Assembly (NCBI GenBank): GCA_029876055.1
Contig: CM056876.1
Span: 1,426,001 to 1,490,000 of the forward strand
DNA: 64,000 nt
Source: Madurella fahalii
Lineage: Eukaryota; Ascomycota; Sordariomycetes; Sordariales
Direction of reading: 5' to 3'
Positions 1-12,206 of this stretch are shown here, piece by piece. Position 1 is the first letter of the stretch; each line of letters opens with the position of its first letter. The translations under genes were made by a program, and so were the position numbers. The notes beneath the pieces are model-generated. The model was not told the DNA's origin. It searched no databases and worked only from the letters and a program-made list of their open reading frames with translations.

Positions 1-3000
1 GCGACGAACAGCGCGCGGCAGACCGAGACGATGGGAGCCAGCGCCGAGATGACAAAGTGCACGATAAGTAGCAGGCTGTCGGTCCGGTGGACGGGCGCAT
101 ACGCGATGACGCAAATGTAGGCGATCAGGTAGATTAGCAGCAGAATGACCTGGCCGGCGGCGGTAAACGCGTAGGCCGACAGCTGGTTGGCGCTGAAAAG
201 AGAGATGTTGTACGCGAGGAGGATCGACGCCAGGCCGTGCAGCAGGAAGATCAAGAAGACGTACCCGACATGATACCACACGTTGGGCGCCAGACCGGCG
301 AACAGAGCGATGCTAATCGCGGTTCCGGCCAGGACAATGACAAAGTCAAAGCTCGTGTAGGCAAGCCACAGCGGGAACGGCCGCACGCCGTTCGAGTACT
401 GCAGGCCGCGGACGTTGCGGCGCCGCTCCAGATTTGGGTACAGCGAGAAAAAGGCCGGGTAAGCGCAGAGCGCAAGACCGACATATACCAGCACTTGCAG
501 CGAGTTACCCATTTCGGGGTTGAAGGGTGTGTCAAAGATGACATAGGTCGACGCGATGGTCGTGTTGGTCAGGAGCATATCCATGACCCACTGACCGAAC
601 CAAGCGTTCAGTATCTCGAGACCGTTGCCCTTGTAGGCGAGCATTGGGCTTGACGAGTCGTCACCAAGCCAGATGGCGGCGGGCGTGATGTTCTTGCGGT
701 ACTGTACAACGGCATTGGTGAACTCGTCAAACGAGTCGACAATGGTCAGATTCCTGAAGAAGTCGGTCGGGCTGCTAATAGCCCTGGCGGCAAGGCCACC
801 GCCGCCCTGCGACCCGAGAAAGATGGGCGCGAAGAGGCGTATGAGCGTCTCTTGCGAGAGCCTTTCCGCCGGACCGCCGACCATGAACAGGTCGAATTCG
901 CCGTCAAAGAGGTTGACCGCCTCCCGACGCGATGACTGCTCAGCCGGGCTACATCCAGCCGCGTCCTGGTCCCTGACGAACAACATGACCAAACCGGCTG
1001 CCGCGACGGGAATCGCGAAAGCCGCCAGCGATGGGAACCAGTTCCCCTTGAAGATGACGCACCGCTTGAGGAAGAGCACCCACGTCTGCCGCAAGAAGCC
1101 CACGCGCTGTCCGGACAGAAGTTGGAGGCCGCCCTTCTCCTCCTTGACGCCGGGGACGTTGATAGCCGACTTCTCCTCGTCAGCCGAGCTGAGGACGCCG
1201 CGCTGGTCAATATCCGCGCCCCCATCATCCTTGACCTCCTCGGCGAGCTGCAGGAACACATCCTCAATGGTCGGCCCAGAGAAGCGATAATCCGTAATAC
1301 CAGCAGCCTCAAGCTCCTTGATCACCATGGCCGCCAGGCCGGACGTAGACGCAATGTACGCAGCCTCCTCATGCGTCGCCTTCTTGGTGACGCCCGCAAT
1401 CTCGGGAAGCAACGGGATCAGCTTGACGCTGTTGACGTGGATCCTGTAGCCGCCGCCCAGCCGGTCCTTGAGCTCGACCGACGTGCCCTTGGCCCGGAGG
1501 TTGCCCTTGGACATGACGGCGATGTAGTCTGCCAACAGGTCCGCCTCGTCGAGGAAGTGCGTCGTCAGGATGATGGTGCGCCGGCCGCGCTCCGCCAGCA
1601 AGATGTCCCAGATCTTCCTCCGGCTCAGTGGGTCCAGGCCGCTCGAAACCTCGTCGACGCAGCAGACGGCACTGCCGCCCGTGACCATCATCCCGAGCTG
1701 CAGCTTGCGCTTCTGACCGCCCGACAGCGTGCTCGACTTAGCCTTGATCTTCTTCTCGAGGTCGATGGACACGACGAGCTGGCGGATCTCGTCCTTGGTG
1801 GCGTGGTTGCCCGGCGATTTAAGCTTGTTGAAGATGCGGATGTGCTCCTCGACCGTCAGCTCGTCCCAGAGCACGTTCTTTTGCGGGGCGATGCCTAGGC
1901 CGCCAGTGCCGTCAATCGTGATCCTGCCGCTCGTGGCCTTGTTGATGCCAGCGATGGTGTCGAGCGTAGTACTCTTACCGCTACCATTCGCGCCTAGGAG
2001 AGCGAGGATCTGGCCGCGGCTTGCGGCGAGGTTGAGCTTGTTGACGGCCACCACGGGGTCCCTCGGCTTCGAGATGAAGGAAAACATGCGGCGGACGATG
2101 CCGGGCTCGTAGATCTTGGTGAACTCGTCGAGCTGCACGGCGCAGTCGGGGTCGAGGTCTCCGCGGTTCTCGCTCATGACAATGTTGCGGCCGCTCGATG
2201 TCGTGCCGTGCAGCCATCTCTCGACCAGGGCACCGAGGACCGGGTAGATGATGGTCTGGCCGGCGAGGAAGATGAAGAAAACGATGCCCGGCATACTCCA
2301 CGGGCTATTCGGTGGCGCCGCGAGAAGGTCGGTGGGCCACTGCTCTTTCTCCCAGCGGGAGAGCAGCGTCACAAAGTAGGTAAAGTTGCAGGGCGCGAAC
2401 AAGAGACTCAGAGCAACGACGGTGCCCGTGTTGGGCGAAGTCACAACCTGAGCGATGACGGCTAGAAGAATGTACAAGATGGTAACCGACACGCCACTCA
2501 GCTGCGACTTCTTGAAGAAGGCGGCGCCGAGGATCGACATGGAGCTCAGGGCCAATCCGGCGAGGATGAAATACAGCAAGACAACGACGGGATTCGTTTT
2601 GGCCCAGACACCGCCCCACAGGATCAGGGAGCACACAGCCCAGCCCGGGAGATACAGAATCGAGAAGGAGAAGTGGTACGACAGGAGGCGGGCGGCCTGG
2701 GGTTGCCAGCGGCTGCCGGTGGTCATCATGGCCTCGATCAACGTCGACATGCCAGTCTCGCGCTCCGTCGCAATGAAGCCCGTCATGTGATAGACGGTGC
2801 CGATGAGGCCGAGGAGGAAGGTGACGCCAAGGGCGTTGGTGAGGACGTCTTGGAACATGACGCGGATCCGATCGGCGCGCTCCTCGGGCGTTTCCGAGGT
2901 AAAGGGGTACTGGTCGATGGTACCGGGCAAGGCCATAGGGCCGTTGGTCCCGTCGTTATTGCGGGAGATGGCCATGTTCACGGCATGTTGTAGAGGGAGC

Positions 3001-3536
3001 ATGTAGACCTGGGCATCGTTGGTGTCGATGTCGACATTGATGCGGCCGACGCCCAACGCGCCGTCAGCGCGTAGCGTGTAATTCCACAAACCGCCATTGC
3101 CCTCGCTCGGGGAACCGCGGAAGATGACGGCGCCGTAGCAGGACGTGACACCGCGGAGCGACGCCCGGCAGACGTAGGGCAGATCAGCCTCGGAGGCCAG
3201 AATGGTCGCATTGCTTCCCGCGGCTCTCACCGTCGTCGCGAGCTCGTCGATAACGCGCTCAATCTCGCCGCCGGTAAAGCCACTGTGCACCAACACGACG
3301 GTTTCACGGCCGCTCCCGCGCGCTATTTGTAGGGCGTCGGACAGGGAGCGGATAGGGTGCGGAGAGCTGATGCCGAAATTAGCGGCGGGCACAAACAGGT
3401 TCCGCGAGAAGCTGAGAAAGGCGATGATGATGATAGGCAGGACAAATGCGCGGAACACGGTCGCAATGCTATGGCGCCCCAGCACAATCAGCCAATTCTT
3501 TAGCGTCAGCGTCCACGTCTGCCGGAGGAGCGCCAT
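1..3536 (-). CDS. ABC-A family transporter, 3' end outside the window
   Basis: An uninterrupted frame runs from ATG at 3536 to the left edge, about 1178 residues with no stop. The order is an N-terminal membrane anchor, a roughly 200-residue soluble loop, a cluster of hydrophobic segments (about residues 240-430), a nucleotide-binding domain, then a second hydrophobic anchor and loop starting another membrane half. The first nucleotide-binding domain has Walker A GANGSGKST (near residue 515), signature LSGGQKRK and Walker B CCVDEVSSGLDP, so it looks catalytically competent. This arrangement is that of full-length ABCA/ABC3-type exporters, which move lipids or hydrophobic compounds. The second nucleotide-binding domain must lie outside the window. 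Substrate and membrane are not deducible. No introns are seen in the visible part. The start is the first ATG of the frame, and the residues after it (MALLRQTW) match the usual cytoplasmic lead-in to the first membrane segment. Confidence 0.9.
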   Translation of the reverse strand, partial: MALLRQTWTLTLKNWLIVLGRHSIATVFRAFVLPIIIIAFLSFSRNLFVPAANFGISSPHPIRSLSDALQIARGSGRETVVLVHSGFTGGEIERVIDELATTVRAAGSNATILASEADLPYVCRASLRGVTSCYGAVIFRGSPSEGNGGLWNYTLRADGALGVGRINVDIDTNDAQVYMLPLQHAVNMAISRNNDGTNGPMALPGTIDQYPFTSETPEERADRIRVMFQDVLTNALGVTFLLGLIGTVYHMTGFIATERETGMSTLIEAMMTTGSRWQPQAARLLSYHFSFSILYLPGWAVCSLILWGGVWAKTNPVVVLLYFILAGLALSSMSILGAAFFKKSQLSGVSVTILYILLAVIAQVVTSPNTGTVVALSLLFAPCNFTYFVTLLSRWEKEQWPTDLLAAPPNSPWSMPGIVFFIFLAGQTIIYPVLGALVERWLHGTTSSGRNIVMSENRGDLDPDCAVQLDEFTKIYEPGIVRRMFSFISKPRDPVVAVNKLNLAASRGQILALLGANGSGKSTTLDTIAGINKATSGRITIDGTGGLGIAPQKNVLWDELTVEEHIRIFNKLKSPGNHATKDEIRQLVVSIDLEKKIKAKSSTLSGGQKRKLQLGMMVTGGSAVCCVDEVSSGLDPLSRRKIWDILLAERGRRTIILTTHFLDEADLLADYIAVMSKGNLRAKGTSVELKDRLGGGYRIHVNSVKLIPLLPEIAGVTKKATHEEAAYIASTSGLAAMVIKELEAAGITDYRFSGPTIEDVFLQLAEEVKDDGGADIDQRGVLSSADEEKSAINVPGVKEEKGGLQLLSGQRVGFLRQTWVLFLKRCVIFKGNWFPSLAAFAIPVAAAGLVMLFVRDQDAAGCSPAEQSSRREAVNLFDGEFDLFMVGGPAERLSQETLIRLFAPIFLGSQGGGGLAARAISSPTDFFRNLTIVDSFDEFTNAVVQYRKNITPAAIWLGDDSSSPMLAYKGNGLEILNAWFGQWVMDMLLTNTTIASTYVIFDTPFNPEMGNSLQVLVYVGLALCAYPAFFSLYPNLERRRNVRGLQYSNGVRPFPLWLAYTSFDFVIVLAGTAISIALFAGLAPNVWYHVGYVFLIFLLHGLASILLAYNISLFSANQLSAYAFTAAGQVILLLIYLIAYICVIAYAPVHRTDSLLLIVHFVISALAPIVSVCRALFV

Positions 3537-4587
3537 ATCGGCGTCGGCCCGTCGTCGGGCGGGCCCCTCGTCGATCGGCGAGCTGGGGTGGGCTGCGATG
3601 GCGCTGCGTGTCGCGCCGTGCGAGTTACGTGTACTTCGGTGTAAAACAGGGCCGTCGCAAGTCGATTGGTGGACTAGGCTGTCTGTCTCAATTAACACGG
3701 CTGCGGTGTCTCGGCTGATCGTCTTGGTCTAGGGTTAGTCTTTTCCCGGCCGGAGCCGCTGCTGTCTGGTTAAGAACGAAGTACGTGTAGTCGCCTCGAA
3801 TGTAAAACTGAACACCAGTGGGAAGCCTGGTATTTACGACGTGAAGGATTCTTGTTGCAGTTTCAAAGTGGGTACGGGATTCGGGCTTCATGCCGGGAAC
3901 TTAATCTTCGTATATTCGTATAGATGTACGAAGTAACATAGATTACCCTCTAACGGACTTGGGGCGAGGCTTAGACCATCCCACCAAGCCAATTTGATGC
4001 TTGGCTGAGGCTAGGCGCCCTGCCCAACCGTGGACAGGGCGACGTGGACAGCGCCCGTCCAGGCGCTGGCAGATTCCACGGCAAAGGCGAGGCTCTGCCC
4101 AGAGAGGATCCGTTACGCAAAGCTGTGCTGAAGGGACCTTTATGCAATCTTCGAATTCAGCCCCGTTTCTTACCCATTGTGGATTCCCCTTCTTCCTTGG
4201 CCGTCTGCTCGTTCTGCTCCGTGATCCATGCGTTGCCAAGCTCATCCTCTCAAATCTCGGGGTGCTTGGCAAGGGTCCGTCCGATCCTGGAAATTTCCAC
4301 GGTCCATTGGACTCCCTCCCGAAATATTGGAAGCGGGGGAGTCGTCATCCACATTCGCGTCGTGACGTATATCCAGGGCACAAACGAACTGACATTTTTC
4401 CCCGACATGCCAATCAAGTCAATCATTGGCTGACATGATGCTACGGAAAATCATTTGACCTCTTCCACCACTATCCACCGACTCCTGGCACCGATCCACT
4501 TCGTATCTCGGGTATCCTTTCTCTATTTGTGCGCTGCCATCAGGTCAGTTCCAGTCTCTTTATTCGCTATCCCTCGTTGGGGCCGGG
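3537..4587. other. Intergenic, upstream of ABC transporter
   Basis: About 1 kb between the transporter start and the 3' end of the lysyl-tRNA synthetase gene, both on the minus strand. It must hold the transporter promoter and the synthetase 3' UTR. Overlapping short frames at 3943-4438 on both strands show no domain, no splice pattern and no composition like the neighbours. I see no gene here. Confidence 0.5.
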
Positions 4588-7015
4588 TCACTCACGAATG
4601 CCCTCCTCGGGGAGGGGTTGAACATCGACCAACTCAGCCGCGAACTTCTCCTTGTTGCCCTGCTTCTCCTCCCGCAAGAAAGGGAATGGCAGGACCTCGC
4701 GGATCGAGTAGTTGTTCGTAATGAACTGCATCGGGCATTTTAGTTTGTGATCAGCCTTGCAGTTAGCCTTAGGAGCCTCACCATGGCAAGACGGTCGATA
4801 CCAAGACCCCAGCCGCCAGTGGGTGGCACTAAATCATCGTCAGTATCGGCCACACAACACGCCGTCTCGGAAAGCGCCACTTACGGCCGTACTCTAGCGC
4901 ATTCAAGAAGCTCTCATCTACAAGTTGACTGGTCTTTAGTTAGCTTTGGCCTGCATCGCGCTAGACAACGGTAGGAACTGGTCCGGAGACGTACGCCTCG
5001 TCATCACCCTGGTCCTTCTGGCGAGCCTGCTCCTCGAACCTAAGTCGTTGGTCGAACGGGTTGTTCAACTCGGTGTATGCGTTTGCGATCTCCTTCTTGC
5101 AGACGAATGCCCTAAATAAACGTCAGCTCACCGGCCAAGCAGACTTGGCGCGGCCAAACCTACTCGAACCTCTCGCAAAGACCTATGTGCGACCGGTTAG
5201 TCATCCGGCTGGAACGTGGACAGGGGTTCATGAGTGCATACCCTTCTTAGACCGATGATACTTGGCTAGAGGACTCATCATCTGCGGGTGCTCAACTATA
5301 TCGTATATCAGCACACGCTTTTGCATCCCTCAACCTACCAGTGGCACTCACGGATAAAGGTCGGGTTCACGCAAGTGGATTCGATAAACTCGCCCGTAAG
5401 CTTGTCAATCATGCGAGCGTTGGTAAGCGGCGGCGGGCACTCCACGTTCATCTTCTTGCAGACTCTCTGCAGGAACTGGTTGGTCTCCTCCGTGTGAAGC
5501 TCCTCATTAGGAGGGAACTTCTCTCCGGTCGCCTTCTCGAGCTCCGGAATCATCTCGACTCTCCGCCACGGCGCCTCCCAGTTTACCTCGTATGTCTCGC
5601 CGTGCTGCGTCGTGAAGGTGGTCTTGTACGAGCCAGTGATCTCCTTGACCAGCGACGAGACGAGCTCCTCGGTGATGGTCATCAAGTCGTACATATCCGC
5701 ATACGCCCAGTAGAACTCGCACGACGTGAACTCAGGGTTATGCGTCAAGTCGATTCCCTCGTTGCGGAAGTTCTTGCCAAGCTCAAACACCTTCCCGAAC
5801 TGGCCCACAATCATCTTCTTGAGGAACAGCTCGGGTGCAACTCTCATATACATGTCAACGTCCAAGTCGTTATGGTGGGTAATGAATGGAAGCTGATGGT
5901 TCTGTTAGGGCGTACGAAACGGGTTCCCGCCTCAAGGGCCACTTACAGCCGTAGCACCGCCGGCGATCGCGTGCATCATCGGAGTCTCGACCTCGATGAA
6001 GCGCCGCTCATGGAAGACTGCACTCTGTTAGACACCACGGCTGCACCCCAAAAAGGACCACACATACAGTCGCGAATGTAGCGAACCATCCGGCTGCGCT
6101 GCCAGAGGACCTGGCGGCTTCTGTCGTTCCAAAGCATATCGAGATACCTCATGCGGGCTCGCTGCTCGCTGTCCGAAAATGGGAATCGCACACTAGGCAG
6201 CATGTGCAAGCACGGGCTTAGCAGGACGATCTCGGTCGCAAAGATGGAGAGTTCGCCCTCCTTGCCCTCGGCGAGCCGGTTCTTGGGATTCGTCCGGCCG
6301 GCATAGCCCACAATGCCAATGACGTCGCCGCGGCGAATGTTCTCGTGTTGCTTCTCGAAAGCGACGCCGCCCTCCTTGACCAATTGGGCCTGGCAGACGA
6401 CCTGCAGATGGGTGCCGATGCTCACGGTGTCGGCCGAAGTGCGGATGTCTTAGTCAAGTAGTCAGCGGACTGAGTTTGACACGGTCACTGGGCTGCGGTA
6501 GTTACCGTAGAAGATCAGCTTAGACCCGCTGGCGCGCTTGTTGTAGATGCGGCCCGCGATGCGGAGCTCCTTGCCCTCAGCCGTCTCGCCCGACTTCAGG
6601 TGGCCAAACTCCTCAAAGAACTTGGAATCATCATAGGTGACCTGGAACTTGTGCGGGTACGGGTTTGTCTCGGGGTTCTTGAGCACTGTCGAGGAACAGG
6701 ATCAGTACACGCAGCTGCGGCCAAACGCCCACCATGACTCAGAAGCCCGAACATACGCTCATTGATGTGCCGAGTCCGGATCTCGTAGTACTGATTCGGG
6801 TTGAGGTCCTTCTCCTCCTCGCCGGCGGCGTTCTTGGGCTTATTCGAGGCCTTGGGCGGAGCAGCGGCCGCCTTGGCCGCCTTCTCGGCTTCCTTCTGCC
6901 GTTGCTTCTGGCGCTTCTTCAGTTCCGTCTTGGAGACGCGCTCGCCCGTGACCTCGTCGAGATGGAGGTTGGCGACCTCCTCGGTCGGGGCAGCGGGGGC
7001 AGTAGAGTCCGCCAT
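4588..7015 (-). CDS. KRS1: Lysine--tRNA ligase, cytosolic (multi-exon)
   Basis: Class IIb aminoacyl-tRNA synthetase that charges tRNA-Lys with lysine for cytosolic translation. About eleven exons are joined. The first (7015-6757) encodes an acidic leader and a Lys/Ala-rich helix (KTELKKRQKQRQKEAEK) typical of eukaryotic cytosolic enzymes, which binds tRNA non-specifically. An OB-fold anticodon-binding domain follows (NPYPHKF to about AGRTNPKN). Motif 1 lies in FFHERRFIEVETPMM, motif 2 in the block with FRNEGIDLTHNPEFT, and motif 3 is GWGLGIDRLAM near the C-terminus. The 3' half is cut by many short introns; one exon is about 20 nt (GLCERFE). Splice points with good consensus include 6756/6755 (GT) and the short intron after GIDRLAM. 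The stop TGA is at 4590-4588. The start ATG at 7015 gives the usual MADS-type acidic leader. Identity is secure; several inner exon edges are approximate. Confidence 0.95.
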
Positions 7016-7805
7016 GGTGACTGTCGTTTTGCTACTGGCCTGGGATCCAGAAGGAAGTAAATGGCAGGAACCAATGCAGTCGCTGTGCGAAGTTGGATCT
7101 TTGGCTTGCGGGAGCCACTGGTCGGAACCCAGGGCAGTTTGCTCAAATACCAATTCTCCCCACCAAACAGCGGGGTAATTTTTTTTCCATCGAGTCACAG
7201 CTTTGGCGGGGTAAAATCAAGACACATTTGTGTGGCGATGGATGACTCTACAACCCTAACCCCTGGAACCCCTGATGATACCAGTGACCGGGAGAGTAAG
7301 GAGGGATCTGCTACCGAACCGGTACTGCAACCGTCTAACGATCAGGCCGACGCTCTACGGGTAGACCATAGTCGTGAGTAAAACATATAGAGACCCTAGG
7401 AGCACGAAACGGGAATGACAACGCTCACTTGTCAACCGAACAGTTCGCCTCGACCGTTCCGTGCCACGATCAAGACTACGGAAGTGACGATACGAATTAT
7501 CCGCGTAATGCGTATTATAACAAAGTAACTAGGTACGTATAGGTACTTCCAGATCTATCGATATCCGCAGAACGCTGCCCGTCTGCCCCGGGCCACTTAT
7601 AGCGCCAGCCCAACCCCCTTCCGACCGTATGATACATGAATTATTACCCCGGTATTCAATGCATGTCCCCTTGTACGTGTATGCTATATATGTTTCCCAT
7701 CTTCTGCTTCTTTTTAATATAATATCGACATAGAGCCCCGCACCGAAGCCCTCGCGCCAGGTCAGTGTTCCGCTCTGTATCTGGGGCTTGGGAGAGAAGC
7801 GGGCG
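7016..7805. other. Intergenic between KRS1 and zinc-finger gene
   Basis: About 790 bp containing the lysyl-tRNA synthetase promoter and the 3' UTR of the next minus-strand gene. A short plus-strand frame at 7239-7381 has no recognisable feature. Nothing else is supported. Confidence 0.5.
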
Positions 7806-10060
7806 CTAATCTGTGCACATGGGCTGACTTCCGGCAGCGCCCTGCATCATACCCAACCCGGCGTGTACCATCTGAGCGCCGAAATGTGCCGGTCCCGGGC
7901 CGAGACCGTGTAGGACTATCCCAGTGGCAGCTGCGTCGGTGACGCTCCTCCTGCCTCCGCTCAAGGTAGGCGTAGAATGCATCGCTTCCCGGGTTCGAGG
8001 AACATCGAGCTGGGTCATCTGTTGTGCCTGCATCGTGGCCATCGGGTGTGGTTGTCGTGGCTGCTGTGGTTGCTGCTGAACGGACTGGAGTTGGGTATCA
8101 GCGTAGCTGGCGTGGTCAGTTGCCTCATCCATATCGGCATCGGCATCGGCATCGGCATCAGCGTCAGCGTCAGCGTCAGCGTCGGCATCGGCATCAGCAT
8201 CAGCATCAGCGTCAATATCGCCCTCTGCGTCGTCGTCGCCATCTACATCTCCATCCGCATCAGCGTCCGAGTCACCGGTGTGACCTGCTTCTGCATCGCT
8301 ATCCGCCTCGGCATCTCTATCGCTCATTTCCTCATCCTCCTCTCCACCCGCATGAGTACTTATCGAAGGCGCAGCACTGGAAGTGGTTGCGGCTGTGGCC
8401 GCCGACGGTGTGAGCGCAGTTGGGGCGGAGGCGGCCGAAGCAGGATACCCCGTACCCTGGGTGACGACCGCGGGCGGGTGCTGCATCTGGAGCGAGTTCT
8501 GGCGGCCCAAGGCTACCCATTGCGGATGTTGCTGTACCATTTGCTGGCTTGGTGAAGATGTTCCCTGGGACTTGCTGTCGCTGGCAACACCCGAGCCTGC
8601 CTGTCCCGTTTTCCCTGCATCAAGTGGCCGCTGCGCCTGAAGACCGCTGCCGGCGGAGCGGGTCGAGACAATTACGTTCTTCCACCGGCCGATGGCGCCC
8701 GATACGATTGTGTTTAAGTCCGAGTGGTGGTCGGTGAGGTCGAAGCCGATCATACGTTTCCCATGGACGCCATCCTCCAACATGCAATCGGCCAATCTCT
8801 GGTCCATGTAAAACGTAGAGGGCGACGCAATCCTGAGCTCTCTGGATTGCTGTAGATGGTTGAGTTGCTCGAGTTGTGCCACAAGATTCGCGTTGTCCTG
8901 CTTGACGAGCCGTAGTGTTTGCTCCAACTTGCAGATCTCCTTACGTTTCCTCTCCAGACGGCGCGCCAGCTCCAGTTTCCAGAGGTGTTCGCGCTGCTCC
9001 TGTGCCAACCCGTTCCAGATCGAGTATGTCGCTTCTACGTGCTCGTACACGTGCTTCTCCATCCTTTCTGCTTCCTTCTCGGCCTTGCAGATTTCCTCCT
9101 TCGTGTCTCTTTTGACGGCATCTGGGGATAAAGCATCTGCCAGTTCCTCCGCGACCGCCGTCGTGGCGGACGCACAAGCGCTCTTCCACCGCCTAAACTC
9201 CTCCTGGAAATATGCGTGCAACGCCGCGAGTTGGCTTGGACCTGGCGGCATGATTGACCATGACGTGGAAGTCGGGTGCTGTGTGGAGGCGAAGAGTGTC
9301 GGTGGAGGCTCGAGGCATTGGAGTGTCAGAGCAGGAAAGTCCAATGAGAGGGGATCAAAGTCGAAGGGCAACGAGCTGATATCAACCTTCCGCCTGCCAG
9401 CTGAAAGTCAGTAAGCCGCAGTAAAGAGAGTAAGACTAGAGGTCAAGGCGGGCGACGGGCAACGGACTTGGCGACCCTCAGCGAACCTATCAGCTCCCGC
9501 AACGCCAGCTCAGCAGCCCTCGAGGTATCCAAGGCATCCTGGATCTGTTGTCTCATGTCCAGCTGCTGCTTCAATATCTGTCGGCTGACGGAGCGTTGTG
9601 CGGGTGGAGGCCTCGAACCTCGACCAGCCCCGTCTCCGTCGCCGACTCGGGTAGATTCGCCCTCCAGTTCTCGGCCCGCAGGGTGATCGGTGACTCCGGT
9701 AGCAAGCGGATATTTCCTCCCACCGAGCGCAGACAGTGGGGACCTCACCGCCGGAGATTCGGCATCCACGGAAGCGGGGCTCTTTCTTGATCTCGTTGCC
9801 GGAGTCCCGGCTGAAGCCGGTGTGTCCCGCCGCGCCGCGCCACCCCTGGGTTGTCGGCGGGTAATGTTCTGCCTGAGCTTCCGGATGGCTGCCACGTCGT
9901 GCACTCCATCAGGTGCCTTGGGGTTCTTCTCCCTGATGAAGACGTCGAGGTGTCGACCCAGGGACGACGAGGTAAACGCTTGGTGGCAGTACTGGCATTT
10001 CTTGTCCTTGACGGCTTTGGGCGTGTTCGACTCCGCGGGGCGGCTAGGCGTCTCGGCCAT
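7806..10060 (-). CDS. Fungal zinc-finger and coiled-coil protein with Ala-Asp repeat
   Basis: Two exons read as one protein of roughly 720 residues. Exon 1 begins at ATG 10060 and carries a small zinc-finger-like motif (KCQYCHQAFTSSSLGRHLD, residues about 20-40) followed by a basic ITRRQPR segment, a Ser/Pro/Arg-rich linker and a helix (about residues 160-200). The frame downstream (from about 9400) has no ATG at its head, only a TTG at 9371, which supports splicing from exon 1. The likely intron lies within about 9470-9390, with the branch site CTGAC and acceptor near 9400; the donor is non-consensus and uncertain. Exon 2 has a long charged coiled coil (about residues 60-180 of that exon), a conserved block containing DHHSDLNTIV, a Gln-rich stretch, then an acidic region with about fourteen Asp-Ala dipeptides. 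I recognise the N-terminal finger as a conserved fungal type, but no function is established. A nuclear role is inference only. Confidence 0.75.
8131..8220 (-). repeat. In-frame hexanucleotide repeat encoding (Ala-Asp)n
   Basis: About fourteen copies of a degenerate six-base unit (GATGCC/GACGCT/GATGCT on the coding strand) encode alternating Asp and Ala in the zinc-finger protein. Variation is confined to third positions, so the dipeptide pattern is kept while the DNA repeat is imperfect. Confidence 0.9.
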
Positions 10061-12206
10061 GTTGTCCGCGCTCCAGGGCAGGATGGCAGGATGGCAGGAT
10101 CACGGCGGTGGGCGCGCAAGGGGCCAGGGATCGGATGACTAAATAGACTTACGAGATACTGGTCCCAAGTCAAGGATCGACCGCTGCTCCCAGGGACAAC
10201 GTTCCCCAAAAACACGCGGGCCGCTCCGAGTCTCGGGAGAAAATTGGCGGTAAAATATCCTGGGGAAGAGGCGATTTATGGGTCGGCAGCCGGTGTCAGA
10301 AGAAGAGCGGGCTTGTGGCTTCGAGCGGTGCCATCGTCACCGCGAAATGTAATCCGTTTGCTGGCCCCTTTTCCTCTCCGAGTAGCATTTCCTGACGGGG
10401 CAGGCATTAGCCCAACAGGGATTGGACTCCATTGCACTGGGGGAAAATTGTTGGCTTGCGAAACGAAGCCGTTGACCTGCAGGCTGCGAGAAAGGGAAAT
10501 GGCTGCAGGGAAGTCGGCGATGACTGATTTAGAGTTGCATATCGTACCTGCAGGAGAATTACCCAGTGACAGGCGAGAGCCTCTTTCTCCCGCCGTTCCT
10601 ATCAGCCAGAGAGCGAGGCCTGCTTCTTGCGTCGCGGCCGCCATACTGGCGGTCATCCTCGCACACCCTGGATGTACGGAATCCGGGCCAGAGGACATAT
10701 CATCCGTCACATCTCGTTTATTTTTCTTTTAATCACTCGTTTTCCAGGGACCACGCTGCGATTGCAGGTGGATTTCAACGGCTTCATTTACCAGGGAGCC
10801 GGGCGCCCCTTGCCGGTTCCCAGTCTTGGGAAATCTGGCAGGTCGACGTCCCAACAAGGGAAAGCTCAGGCACCGGCAGCTGTCACTGCTCGTCCCGTCA
10901 TTCGCTTGGCGCTGATCATCGGCCTGGACCGCAGGCTTGTCGTGTGCTTCTTTTCACTAGCGCGCCAGGGATTCGGGATGGGCTGATTGGGGTCAAGAAA
11001 CGGTGTCCCGAGACGATGGATCGGTCTCAAGCTGGACATGGGGCAACGTCCTTGAACGTTGGCAACACAGCAGTTGGCCCCGTCGTTTCGCTGCTTGTTC
11101 GTGGCACAAGAATCTCCTGCATGGACCGGGCCCTGCATATGGCTGTAAGACGACCGGGCTGCTTTGACCCAATGGAGGAGTGACGGAATATGCCGTGGGT
11201 GGTGATTGTTTCTTTTGCCAACGGCAGCGGTGCTGGCGCAGGCCGAGCCATGAAACGCTTTGTTATGATATGACCAGGCAGGAGTTCCCCTTTCCAGGTG
11301 CAGCTGCTGCAAGGCCAGCGCAAAAAATGAAGCCCCCTGAAGAGACAAGTTGCCTAATGGATCCGCTCGCCGTCTCTACCGGGCCAATACCCGGTTTCTT
11401 GGCGGACCCGGAGCAGTCCTTAGCTTCCCCAAAGTGCCCGCCCGGGACAACGCCGCGAGCTGTCTAGGACGGGGCGGGACGGAACTTGATTTGCGCAATC
11501 TGCCATGAACCCATCCACCCGGGTATCACCCTGCTGCCAGACAAGAAGGCGGGCAGGACAGCTCAGAATTGAAAAGGACGGCATACCCGGTCATTCGATC
11601 CTGTGCCGTGGAAAAGCCCGGACATGCTACGCTTCAAGTCGCAGCAGCCAGCATGTTCATCTATTCCACCCCGCAGCGGCATTGGTCGCATGTCAACAGG
11701 TTGCTCTAATCATGTAGTGTTACTTTCAAACGATGGCGATATGTCCCAGGCGGCGTAGCTCGGTGGAGGAGATAGTGCTGAAAATCAGATGCGGTTTGTC
11801 CTATTTCTTTAATTTATTTTTTATATTTTTTTATTTTATTTTATTTTATTTTATTTTTATACTTTCGCAGTGGGCGATGATTAGTGCCTTTCAGCTGTTT
11901 TCGCAGCTAGAGTTCCGAACTGCAGGTTTCAACCAGGCTCCAGCTTGACAACCAAACGGAACACGCCCCTCGTTCTTCATCCTTGCCAAGAAGAACATCG
12001 CCACAAATCACGTGCTATGGTGATCAGCCACAGCCCCCATTTTTTTCGCGTCAAGGCGCAAGAGCTATCACCACTTTGGACCACGCTGCATCCCCAGCCG
12101 AGCTAGGGTGGAAGTTGAGGCACAGTCTCCGCGAATTCTAAAAAGCGTGTGGTTTTAGTTTCGACTCTGAATCGATCTGCTACGGCCTATCAAAATCCTC
12201 GTAACG
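10061..12206. promoter_or_regulatory. Divergent intergenic region (zinc-finger gene / HP1)
   Basis: A 2.1-kb region between two divergently transcribed genes. It contains short frames on both strands without domains, and a T-rich tract with repeated TTTTA units (about 11808-11861). Promoters for both flanking genes must lie here. No specific operator or RNA gene is recognised. Confidence 0.5.

Noticed and set aside
7239..7381. Short plus-strand acidic frame between KRS1 and the zinc-finger gene.
   Set aside because: Too short, no splice partners, no recognisable motif; lies in a promoter region.
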